Source: Actinoplanes oblitus (GTDB lineage Bacteria; Actinomycetota; Actinomycetes; Mycobacteriales; Micromonosporaceae). Taken from it: DNA of 64,000 nucleotides. Positions 23,780-31,185 of this stretch are shown here, in pieces. The position numbers were made by a program, and so were the translations under genes. The notes beneath the pieces were generated by a model, which had not been told where the DNA came from, made no database searches, and saw nothing but the letters and a program-made list of their open reading frames with translations. The stretch spans positions 8,813,501-8,877,500 of the forward strand of contig NZ_CP126980.1 in assembly GCF_030252345.1 (NCBI RefSeq), written 5' to 3'. Every line of letters begins with the position of its first letter. The first letter of the stretch is position 1.

Positions 23780-24850
23780 CTGCCAGGGCGCAAGCGGGAG
23801 TACGACGAGGACGACGTCCGGGTCCGGCCGGGGCGGTCGTCCCGGCCGCGCACCCGGACACGGCCGAAGCACGACGACGCCATCGACGCGCTGGTGATCA
23901 CCGTCGACCGCGGGCGGTACGGATGCGTCCGCGAGGACGATCCCGACGTCGAGGTGATCACCGCGATGCGGGCCCGGGAGCTGGGCCGCAAGTCGGTGGT
24001 GGTGGGCGACCGGGTGGCGCTGGTCGGTGACGTGTCCGGGGACGCCGGGTCGCTGGCCCGGATCGTCCGGATCGGCGAGCGCACCTCGGTGCTGCGCCGC
24101 ACCGCCGACGACGACGACACCACGCCCGAGGGCCGGCTGGAGCGGGTGGTGGTGGCCAACGCCGACCAGCTGGTGATCGTCAGCGCGCTGTCCGACCCGC
24201 CGCCGCGCACCGGTTTCATCGACCGCTGCCTGGTCGCGGCGTACGACGCCGGCATCGAGCCGCTGCTCTGCCTGACCAAAGCCGACCTGGCCGGCCCCGA
24301 GCAGGTGCTCGACTACTACGCCGAGCTGGACCTGCCGCACGTGCTGATCCGCCCGGGCAGCGACCTGGCCGACCTGCGCGAGCGGCTGGCCGGCCGGATC
24401 TCGGTGCTGGTCGGCCACTCCGGGGTGGGCAAGTCGACGCTGGTCAACCGCCTGGTGCCGGACGCGCTGCGGGCGGTCGGCGCGGTCAGCGCGGTGGGCA
24501 AGGGACGGCACACCTCGACCAGCGCTGTGGCGCTGCGGCTGCCGCTCGTCGGGAAAGCCCGCAAGGACCCCGGCTGGATCATCGACACTCCGGGCATCCG
24601 GAGCTTCGGGCTGGCGCACGTCAGCGCGGAGAGCCTGCTGCACGGCTTCCCGGACCTGGTCGAGGGCACCCTCGAGGACCAGCCGAACTGCGGGCACACC
24701 GCCGCCGACGCCGGCTGCACGCTGGACGCCTGGGTGGCGGAGGGCAAGGCCGATCGGCGGCGGCTGGAGTCGTACCGCAGGCTGTTGTCCTCGCGGGCCG
24801 GCGAGCCGGACGCGCGTGATCAACAGGCGGACAGCGGACCCAGCGCCTGA
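23780..24850 (+). CDS. rsgA: Ribosome small-subunit-dependent GTPase A (RsgA/YjeQ)
   Basis: A circularly permuted GTPase that checks 30S maturation. After a basic N-terminus (RPGRSSRPRTRTRPKHDD) come an OB fold, then G4 TKAD, G1 GHSGVGKSTLVN and G3 DTPGIRSFG, and a zinc knuckle around CGHTAADAGC. The best start is CTG at 23,780: GGAG lies six bases upstream and the protein then begins at PGRKREYDEDD, where relatives start. The only other in-frame option, TTG at 23,714, would run inside aroA and has no ribosome-binding site. 356 residues from CTG. Confidence 0.93.
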   Translation: MPGRKREYDEDDVRVRPGRSSRPRTRTRPKHDDAIDALVITVDRGRYGCVREDDPDVEVITAMRARELGRKSVVVGDRVALVGDVSGDAGSLARIVRIGERTSVLRRTADDDDTTPEGRLERVVVANADQLVIVSALSDPPPRTGFIDRCLVAAYDAGIEPLLCLTKADLAGPEQVLDYYAELDLPHVLIRPGSDLADLRERLAGRISVLVGHSGVGKSTLVNRLVPDALRAVGAVSAVGKGRHTSTSAVALRLPLVGKARKDPGWIIDTPGIRSFGLAHVSAESLLHGFPDLVEGTLEDQPNCGHTAADAGCTLDAWVAEGKADRRRLESYRRLLSSRAGEPDARDQQADSGPSA

Positions 24851-24871
24851 CTCGCGACAGCGAGCCGTCAG

Positions 24872-24877
24872 TACAGT
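24872..24877 (+). promoter_or_regulatory. Putative -10 box of hisN
   Basis: TACAGT, six bases before ATG at 24,884, without a Shine-Dalgarno sequence. It is one of the clearest leaderless-type promoters in the window. Confidence 0.45.
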
Positions 24878-24883
24878 TTTCGC

Positions 24884-25684
24884 ATGGCCGGATATGCCGA
24901 CGATCTCGCTCTCGCCCACACGCTCGCCGACTCGGCCGACGCCATCGCGATGGCCCGGTTCCGCTCGCTGGACCTGAAGGTCGAGGCCAAGCCCGACCTG
25001 ACGCCGGTGTCCGACGCGGACACCGCGGTGGAGAGGGCGATCCGCGCCACCCTGGCCCGCGCCCGGCCGCGCGACAGCGTGCTGGGCGAGGAGTTCGGCA
25101 GGTCCGAGGCGGCGGCCGGGCCGGGCACCCGGCACTGGGTGATCGACCCGATCGACGGCACCAAGAACTACGTGCGCGGCGTGCCGATCTGGGCCACCCT
25201 GATCGCGCTGATGGAGGGTGACACCCCGGTGGTCGGGCTGGTCTCCGCCCCGGCGCTGGGCCGGCGCTGGTGGGCCGGGCGCGGCCTGGGCGCGTTCGCC
25301 GGCAAGCACCAGCACGCGGCGACCCGGATCGAGGTCTCCCGCGTGCGCCACCTCGCCGACGCGAGCTTCTGTTACGCCAGCCTGAACGGCTGGCAGGACA
25401 ACGGCCGCCTGCCGCAGATGCTGGACATCCTGCTCGGCACCTGGCGCAGCCGGGCCTACGGCGACTTCTACGGCTACATGCTGATGGCCGAGGGCGCGCT
25501 GGACGCGATGGTCGAGCCGGAGCTGTCGCTGTGGGACATGGCGGCGCTGATCCCGATCATCACCGAGGCCGGCGGCAAGGTGACCGACCTGGACGGCCGG
25601 ACCTGTGCCGACAAGTCCTCGGTGATCGCGACCAACGGCCTGCTGCACGAGAGCGTGCTGACCGCCCTCACCCCCCGGGGCTGA
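24884..25684 (+). CDS. hisN: Histidinol-phosphatase (inositol monophosphatase fold)
   Basis: Removes phosphate from histidinol phosphate in histidine biosynthesis. 266 residues with the IMPase metal motifs: LGEEFG, then WVIDPIDGTKNYVRGVPIWATL, and the C-terminal LWDMAALIPIITEAGG. The GVPIWATLIAL form and actinobacterial context next to aroA and rsgA point to HisN rather than inositol phosphatase, but inositol-type activity cannot be ruled out from sequence. Confidence 0.9.
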   Translation: MAGYADDLALAHTLADSADAIAMARFRSLDLKVEAKPDLTPVSDADTAVERAIRATLARARPRDSVLGEEFGRSEAAAGPGTRHWVIDPIDGTKNYVRGVPIWATLIALMEGDTPVVGLVSAPALGRRWWAGRGLGAFAGKHQHAATRIEVSRVRHLADASFCYASLNGWQDNGRLPQMLDILLGTWRSRAYGDFYGYMLMAEGALDAMVEPELSLWDMAALIPIITEAGGKVTDLDGRTCADKSSVIATNGLLHESVLTALTPRG

Positions 25685-25712
25685 TCCCCGGCCCGGACGC
25701 CGCATGGGAGCA

Positions 25713-25735
25713 CCCATACGGGGTACTCCCCATAC
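25713..25735. promoter_or_regulatory. CCCATAC direct repeats upstream of STAS-ATPase gene
   Basis: CCCATAC occurs at 25,713 and 25,729 (16 bp apart), with ggggtactcccc symmetry between. It lies about 95 bp before the start of the next gene. Spacing and orientation resemble a response-regulator site; the binding protein is unknown. Confidence 0.4.
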
Positions 25736-25829
25736 CTAGCCGCTAGGGGCATTTGCCCGGTTCGGCGAGAGCCGGCCCATCGCTCGCCGGCGTGCGGGAC
25801 GGCGAGGCGTTATGCACAATGGAGCGATC

Positions 25830-26549
25830 ATGCCGAGCGAGGTTCGTCACCTGGTGGACCGCGGCCAGAGTTTTCCCCTGGTCCGGCTGACCGGGGTGCT
25901 CGACGCGGAGAGCGCCGGGCCGGTCCGTTCCACCCTTCTCGACGTGCTGGCCGGTCAGCCCGAGGCGGTGGTGGTCGACGTCGGCGGGCTGCGCGTTCCC
26001 CGGCACGAGACGCTGTCCGTGCTGCGTGAGGTGCGCGACGCGACCCGGGACTGGCCGGCCACCCGGCTCGCGCTCTGCTGCGCCGAGGACGGCAACGGCA
26101 CGGCCTGGGAGTCCACCGGCTGGCCGATCTGGCCGGACCGGGACGGCGCGTTCGCCTCGCTGGGCCGGCCCGACGCCGGTCGCCGGGTCAGCCTGGATCT
26201 GGAGCCGGTGGTCGGCGCGGCCCGGCGCGCCCGGGAGCTGATCACCGAGACGTGCCTGCGCTGGGAGCTGTCCGAGGTGGCCGGCGACGCGTGCATCGTG
26301 GCCACCGAGATGGTCAACAACGTGGTGGCGCACGCCCGCACCCCGATGTCGGTGCTGCTGGCCCGGCACGGCGAGACGGTGAGCGTGGCGGTGCGGGACG
26401 GATCGCCGGTGCTGCCCCGGTTCACCGGGCCGGTGGCGCCCACCGCGTACGGCGGTCGTGGCCTGCTGCTGATCGATGCGGTGGCGGCCCGCTGGGGCCG
26501 GCTGGCGCTGTCCGGCGGCAAGGTCGTCTGGGCACATCTGAACCCTTGA
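25830..26549 (+). CDS. STAS plus GHKL-ATPase two-domain anti-sigma regulator
   Basis: 239 residues. Residues about 8-105 form a STAS-like fold (FPLVRLTGVLDAESAGPVRS, then AVVVDVGGLRVPRHETLS), and about 120-239 an RsbW/SpoIIAB-like HATPase, with the N-box ACIVATEMVNNVVAHARTP and the glycine-rich GGRGLLLIDAVAARWG. The fusion of an anti-anti-sigma-like domain to a kinase domain is frequent in Actinoplanes relatives. The usual phospho-serine of the STAS part is not evident (VGGLRVPR), so it may be regulatory only. GGAG precedes ATG by five bases. Confidence 0.82.
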   Translation: MPSEVRHLVDRGQSFPLVRLTGVLDAESAGPVRSTLLDVLAGQPEAVVVDVGGLRVPRHETLSVLREVRDATRDWPATRLALCCAEDGNGTAWESTGWPIWPDRDGAFASLGRPDAGRRVSLDLEPVVGAARRARELITETCLRWELSEVAGDACIVATEMVNNVVAHARTPMSVLLARHGETVSVAVRDGSPVLPRFTGPVAPTAYGGRGLLLIDAVAARWGRLALSGGKVVWAHLNP

Positions 26550-26593
26550 CGGATCACGGTATGACCAGCCCGGCACGTGGGTAAACGACGCAC

Positions 26594-27151
26594 ATGCGAG
26601 ACAACGACTACCCCACCGAGGTGACCGATCCGGAGGCCTCCGGCCTGCCGGACACCGCCGACGACGACTCCACCGCCTACGACGAGGTGGACAGCGGCCG
26701 CTGGAGCGACGGCCCGGACCCGGCCGCGCTGGCCGGGGTCGGCCCGGGCGGTTCCAACCGGTTCGGCGACACCGCGGAGGAGGCCCGCCAGGGCGAGGGG
26801 CTCGACCGGCGGCTGCGCCAGGAGGAGCCGGACTTCGGCGCGGAGGACCAGGCCGCGGCGCGCCGCGATCCGATCGACGAGACTGTCGACGACCCCGAGC
26901 GGGAGCGGTTCGACAGGGACGTGTGGGGTGACAGCCCCACCTCCGACCCTGACTCGCCGGTCTCGCTCTACGACGACGGCCAGCTCGACGAGGACAGTCC
27001 GGGCCGGGTCGGCCGGCTGGTCGCGCCGGACGCCGGCGCCGGCGTCGACGACGAGCCGGACAGCGTGGCGTGGGACGCCGGTGCGGCCGGCGGCGGCGCG
27101 AGCGCCGAGGAACTCGCCATGCACGAGACCCGGGCCCCGGACTACGACTGA
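26594..27151 (+). CDS. Acidic DUF5709-type protein
   Basis: 185 residues, very acidic and probably disordered. It contains EGLDRRLRQEEPDF and GRVGRLVAPDAGAGVDDEPD, then GGASAEELAMHE, the recurring blocks of actinobacterial DUF5709 proteins. The function of that family is unknown. The start is ATG at 26,594 with no clear ribosome-binding site. Confidence 0.75.
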   Translation: MRDNDYPTEVTDPEASGLPDTADDDSTAYDEVDSGRWSDGPDPAALAGVGPGGSNRFGDTAEEARQGEGLDRRLRQEEPDFGAEDQAAARRDPIDETVDDPERERFDRDVWGDSPTSDPDSPVSLYDDGQLDEDSPGRVGRLVAPDAGAGVDDEPDSVAWDAGAAGGGASAEELAMHETRAPDYD

Positions 27152-27183
27152 GGGTTCCGGTCGCGGGCCCGCGCGTAAGGGAT

Positions 27184-27195
27184 CTATAAAGACTG
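27184..27195 (+). promoter_or_regulatory. CTATAAAGACTG motif before GH16-like gene
   Basis: Matches CTCTAAAGACTG at 28,048-28,059 before the neighbouring GH16 gene at 11 of 12 bases. Placed 72 bp before the start codon, against 38 bp in the neighbour. It may be a shared promoter element or operator. Confidence 0.4.
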
Positions 27196-27266
27196 CGCCA
27201 CGACCTTGCCCGCACCGCCCGGCTCTGTGCAGAGTCGGTGCGGCGGAATCGAGGCGGGGGTGGGCG

Positions 27267-27989
27267 ATGGGGTACGGCGCACGGTGGCTGCGGTCGTTGC
27301 TGGTGGTCGCGGTCGCCGCCGCCGGACTGACCGTGTCCGGCGTCGCGCGCGCCGAGACGGTCAGCAGGACGGTGTTCAGCGACGGGTTCGACGGCCCCCG
27401 GGGCACCGGCGTGGACACCGCCAAGTGGGCCGGTGACACCGGCGGCCCGTGGCTGGACGGCGACGGGCACCTGGTGCTGGGCTCGTGGCTGTCCAGCACG
27501 ACGACGTTCACCCAGGCCGGCGGGCACGCCTCGGCGCGGATCCGGGCCGGCCGGACGGACGGCCCCTGGGCCACTTTCGGCATCCTCGGCGATCGCGGGC
27601 AGTTCCTCTCCGGCTCGGTCGAGACGCTGGGCGGCGACGAGGCCGGCGACTACGACTTCCACACCTACGCGATCGACTGGACGCGCACGTCGTTCGTCTG
27701 GTCGGTGGACGGCAGGCAGGTGCTGCGGCTGACCCCGGACGTCGCGGGCCAGCCGTTCCGGCTCGCGCTCAACCTGGGCGGCGGCGGACAGTACTCGAGC
27801 GGGATCCTGGTCGACTCGGTGAGCGTCACGGTCCCGACCGTGGTGGCCAAGCCGTGGAAGAAGTACACCACCTATCAGGTCGGCGACCACGTCTCCTATC
27901 GCGGGGCGACGTACCGGGTGAAAGCCGTGCACACCGCGCTGCCGGGCTGGCAGCCGGGCCGGGTGCCGGCCCTCTTCGAAAAACTCTGA
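27267..27989 (+). CDS. Secreted GH16-fold protein lacking catalytic residues, with C-terminal carbohydrate-binding module
   Basis: 240 residues. A Sec signal (WLRSLLVVAVAAAGLTVSGV, cleavage after ARA) precedes a shortened laminarinase-type jelly roll: FDGPRGTGVDTAKW matches the neighbour's FNGAAGTGVDTSKW, and YDFHTYAIDWTRTSFVWSVDG is typical GH16. Where GH16 enzymes carry ExDxxE, this has GSVETLGGDE, so hydrolysis is unlikely. The last 50 residues (WKKYTTYQVGDHVSYRGATY) form a CBM5/12-like chitin-binding module. Probably a polysaccharide-binding paralogue of the enzyme next door. Confidence 0.75.
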   Translation: MGYGARWLRSLLVVAVAAAGLTVSGVARAETVSRTVFSDGFDGPRGTGVDTAKWAGDTGGPWLDGDGHLVLGSWLSSTTTFTQAGGHASARIRAGRTDGPWATFGILGDRGQFLSGSVETLGGDEAGDYDFHTYAIDWTRTSFVWSVDGRQVLRLTPDVAGQPFRLALNLGGGGQYSSGILVDSVSVTVPTVVAKPWKKYTTYQVGDHVSYRGATYRVKAVHTALPGWQPGRVPALFEKL

Positions 27990-28007
27990 GCGAATCTCCG
28001 TTATCCG

Positions 28008-28021
28008 GGGTTCCGGAACCC
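28008..28021. terminator. 14-bp palindrome after GH16-like gene
   Basis: GGGTTCCGGAACCC, perfect, 19 bp past the stop. It could be a short terminator or an operator for the next gene. Confidence 0.4.
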
Positions 28022-28047
28022 GTCTCCATTGACCAGTGACAGTCGCT

Positions 28048-28059
28048 CTCTAAAGACTG
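28048..28059 (+). promoter_or_regulatory. CTCTAAAGACTG motif before GH16 gene
   Basis: Second copy of the motif at 27,184; 38 bp before the ATG. TCTAAA could act as part of a -10 region. Confidence 0.4.
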
Positions 28060-28096
28060 TTTGGAGTAACGGCATCCTCTCCCCGGAGGTCCCCCC

Positions 28097-29335
28097 ATGC
28101 GCAAGTCCCGATTTCTCCTGGCGGCGGCCGTCGTCGTCCTGACCCTGGGCGCCGGTCTGACCGTCGCCTCCCGCGGCGACCGGGCCGAAGCGGCAGTCGT
28201 CTGGAACGAGGATTTCAACGGCGCGGCCGGCACCGGCGTCGACACGTCCAAGTGGAACTTCGACACCGGCGGCAGCGGCTTCGGCAACCAGGAGCTGCAG
28301 TACTACACCAGCGGCACGAACAACGTCGCCATGGACGGCCAGGGTCACCTGGTCATCACCGCGCGCAAGGGCAGCGGTGGGCACACCGACTGCTGGAACG
28401 GCACCTGCCAGTTCACCTCCGGCCGGATCCAGACCGCCGGCAAGTTCACCCAGCAGTACGGCCACGTCGAGGCCCGGATCCAGGTACCGAACGGCTCCGG
28501 CCTGTGGCCCGCGTTCTGGATGCTCGGCGGCGGCAACTGGCCGACCGACGGCGAGATCGACATCATGGAGGTCGTCGGCCGGGACCCCAACCGGCTGTTC
28601 GGCACGCTGCACGGCCCGGGCTACTCCGGCGGCAACTCCTACGGCGGCCAGCTCGTCGCCGGCTCGCCGTGGTACCAGGCCTTCCACAACTACGCGGTGG
28701 ACTGGTCGCCGAACCTGATCGTCTGGACCGTCGACGGCCAGGAGTACTTCCGGGCCACCCCGGCCTCGCTGAAGGCCGCCAAGGGCAACGTGAACTGGGT
28801 CTACGAGCACCCGTTCTTCATCATCCTGAACCTGGCCGTCGGCGGTAACTTCGGTCAGGGCAACCCGGCGGGCCTGCCCGCCGAGAGCAAGATGCTGATC
28901 GACTACGTGCACGTCAACACCTCGACCGGCAGCACCACCCCGCCGCCGTCCACCGGGAACGCGCTCAAGAGCAACCTGAACGGCCGCTGCGTCGACATCC
29001 CCGGGGCGAACCCGGTCGACGGCGCCCGGCTGCAGATGTGGGACTGCAACGGCACCGCCGCGCAGAGCTGGAGCTTCAACGGCGACGGCACCCTGCGGGC
29101 GATGGGCAAGTGCATGGACCCGGCCGGCGGCGCGCTGACCAACGGCACGCCGATCCAGCTGGTCACCTGCAACGGCAACCCGGTCCAGCGGTTCACCCTG
29201 TCCGGCGCCGGCGACCTGGTCAACGTCTCGGCGAACCGGTGCGTCGACATCAAGGACAACAACGCCGCGAACGGCGCCCAGCTGCAGCTCTGGGATTGCG
29301 CCGGCACGGCCAACCAGAAGTGGAGCAGAGCCTGA
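28097..29335 (+). CDS. Secreted GH16 endo-beta-1,3-glucanase with ricin-type lectin domain
   Basis: 412 residues. A signal peptide (to about Ala33) is followed by a GH16 domain, residues about 35-275, with the catalytic ExDxxE in DGEIDIMEVVG (nucleophile Glu153, Asp155, acid/base Glu158) and WPAFWMLGG before it. A Thr/Pro linker (about 276-290) leads to a ricin B lectin (CBM13) of three repeats, 290-412, each with a QxW-type motif such as AAQSWSF and NQKWS. It should cleave beta-1,3-glucans outside the cell. GGAGG precedes the ATG. Confidence 0.93.
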   Translation: MRKSRFLLAAAVVVLTLGAGLTVASRGDRAEAAVVWNEDFNGAAGTGVDTSKWNFDTGGSGFGNQELQYYTSGTNNVAMDGQGHLVITARKGSGGHTDCWNGTCQFTSGRIQTAGKFTQQYGHVEARIQVPNGSGLWPAFWMLGGGNWPTDGEIDIMEVVGRDPNRLFGTLHGPGYSGGNSYGGQLVAGSPWYQAFHNYAVDWSPNLIVWTVDGQEYFRATPASLKAAKGNVNWVYEHPFFIILNLAVGGNFGQGNPAGLPAESKMLIDYVHVNTSTGSTTPPPSTGNALKSNLNGRCVDIPGANPVDGARLQMWDCNGTAAQSWSFNGDGTLRAMGKCMDPAGGALTNGTPIQLVTCNGNPVQRFTLSGAGDLVNVSANRCVDIKDNNAANGAQLQLWDCAGTANQKWSRA

Positions 29336-29442
29336 TGGCCTCGCTCCGCTCGGCGGGGATTGCGCCCCTTTGAGGCGATGTCGAGGACACCGAGAACGAC
29401 CACGCTTCGCTAGCCGTTTTCGGCACCCTCCACATCGACGGG
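29334..29442. repeat. REP-like dispersed hairpin element, copy 2
   Basis: Shares the opening ggcctcgctccgctcggcgg and the right arm gccgttttcggcaccctc with the copy at 19,052. The inverted arms here have more mismatches, and both copies follow immediately on a stop codon. The rest of 29,336-29,517 shows nothing else. Confidence 0.65.
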
Positions 29443-29517
29443 AGCCATCCGGTCCGTTCAGCGACGTCTGACGGTTTGGGTATGCCGGGAGTGCTCCGGG
29501 CGTACCCAAATCGGGTT

Positions 29518-30771
29518 TTAATGCTTGATGGTGTATTTGTCGCCGTAGACGTGCCAGGTCAGCGGCGCCACCAGGTCGAGGTTGCTCCCGCGCAGGAAGA
29601 CGCGCTGGGCGGTGTCCACCCGGGTGGTGTCGCTGTGCGCCGCCTCGCGCCGCATCTCGGCGTCCCGCGCGTCCAGGAAGGCGCCCAGGTACGCGATCTC
29701 GTCCCCGCCCTGGGACGGCGTCTCGCGCACCCGGACCGCCCGCTCGCGGATCGCCCGCAGCCCGGAGACGCCGTGCATCACCGCCGCGTCGTAGTACGCG
29801 AACTGGCCCAGCGCCCGCAGCCCGTCGGCCTGCGCGAGCCGGACCGCCGGCGCGAAGTACATCCGGTCCCGGGCGTCCTGCTGCGCCCTCTGGAAGACCG
29901 GGTCCTTCGCGGCGGCCCGCCAGGCGGCCACGAAGCCCGGGTCGAGTCCCCGGTGCGAGTCGGTGCCGTCCACCGTCCGCAGCGCCGGCAGGTAACCGGC
30001 CAGCCGGTTCGAGGGTGACCGGCGGGTGTAGTCGGTGATCAGGTCGAGCATGTCGCCGGTGCCGGAGCAGAACCCGACGATCCCGGCGGTGTAGCCCCGC
30101 CCGTCGCCCAGGTCCTCGATGTAGTCGAACTCGCCACGCCAGTTCAGCGTCGAGTTCTCCGCGCTGGAGACCAGCTCGAACGCGGTCTCCCGCTTGCCGC
30201 TCACGGTCAGCCCGGCCGCCACCGCGGGGATCGCGGCGCTCGGCGCGGCGCCCGACTCGGGCACCCGGGCCGCCGGACCCGGACCGTACGCCCGCACGTC
30301 CCACAGCGAGTACCCGCCCGGCGTCGCCCGCTGGGTGGCCAGCACCCGGAGGTACCGCCCGTGGCCGCCGAGCGCGCGCAGGTCGTCCACCCCGCCGTTG
30401 CCGGCCGCGGTCCGGTACGCGTCGGTCCAGGTCGCCCCGTCGTCGGAGAGCTGCACCCGGTACCCCTTGGCGTACGCCGACGCCCAGTGCAGCCGCACCC
30501 GGCTCACCTGCTGCGCCGCGCCCAGGTCGATCCGCAGCCACTGGGTGCCCGGCCCGGCGCCGCTGGCCCACCGGGTGCCGGTGGCACCGTCCACCGCCGC
30601 CGAGGCCGTCCAGGCCACGCTCAGCGTCGACGAGGCGAGCGCCGGGCGGCCCCGGCTGAGCAGCACGTCGGCCGACGCGTTGGCGGCCACCGAGATCGCC
30701 GGCGGGACGCCGAGCAGCACGGCGATCCCGCCACCGAGCGCCATCGATCGCCTGCTACCCGTTCGCATCAT
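29518..30771 (-). CDS. Secreted GH46 chitosanase with N-terminal discoidin (F5/8 C) domain
   Basis: 417 residues. A signal peptide (to about Ala34) precedes a carbohydrate-binding F5/8 type C domain (35-165, with WLRIDLGAAQQVSRVRLHW) and a GH46 domain (about 183-417). Catalytic Glu205 is in SSAENSTLNWRG and Asp223 in IEDLGDGRGYTAG, the two acids known from Streptomyces chitosanase. Inverting cleavage of chitosan outside the cell. It is convergent with the GH16 gene and divergent from none. Confidence 0.93.
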   Translation of the reverse strand: MMRTGSRRSMALGGGIAVLLGVPPAISVAANASADVLLSRGRPALASSTLSVAWTASAAVDGATGTRWASGAGPGTQWLRIDLGAAQQVSRVRLHWASAYAKGYRVQLSDDGATWTDAYRTAAGNGGVDDLRALGGHGRYLRVLATQRATPGGYSLWDVRAYGPGPAARVPESGAAPSAAIPAVAAGLTVSGKRETAFELVSSAENSTLNWRGEFDYIEDLGDGRGYTAGIVGFCSGTGDMLDLITDYTRRSPSNRLAGYLPALRTVDGTDSHRGLDPGFVAAWRAAAKDPVFQRAQQDARDRMYFAPAVRLAQADGLRALGQFAYYDAAVMHGVSGLRAIRERAVRVRETPSQGGDEIAYLGAFLDARDAEMRREAAHSDTTRVDTAQRVFLRGSNLDLVAPLTWHVYGDKYTIKH

Positions 30772-30835
30772 CCCAAGCTAGGCAGGCGACCGCCGGCACC
30801 GCTCGGGATTGCCGGAAATCAACACCGGGGCGCGT

Positions 30836-31093
30836 TCAGCGCCGCCGCTTGCGGCTGCGGGAGATCAGCAGCACCACCAGGACCACCGCCGCCACCACGA
30901 ACAGGCAGCACAGCCCGCCGACGAAGAAGAAGCCGAAACCGCCGCGGCTCCGGGTGCGGCGCCTGGCCGCCTCGATCATCACGTCGTCCACCCCGTTGCT
31001 CGCCGCCCAGGCGTGCGCCGGCACCACCAGGGCCAGCACCGCGCCGGTCAGCGCCGCGGTCAGCCGGGACCACCACTTCACCACGTCAGCCAT
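30836..31093 (-). CDS. Small membrane protein with N-terminal signal and one C-terminal helix
   Basis: 85 residues: a hydrophobic leader (RLTAALTGAVLALVVPAHAWA) with a likely cleavage site after AWA, a short basic segment, and a strong C-terminal membrane helix rich in Val/Leu ending RSRKRRR. A Cys-Cys pair sits inside the helix start (GGLCCLFVV). Function unknown. ATG at 31,093 is used; one at 31,102 is also open. Confidence 0.65.
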   Translation of the reverse strand: MADVVKWWSRLTAALTGAVLALVVPAHAWAASNGVDDVMIEAARRRTRSRGGFGFFFVGGLCCLFVVAAVVLVVLLISRSRKRRR

Positions 31094-31185
31094 GTGCCCC
31101 ATGCTGGCCGATGGAAGCAACGAACGCACCCGGAGTAACACCGATCAACCCGGGTAATGATCCGGCACCGACGGGAGGGGTACGC

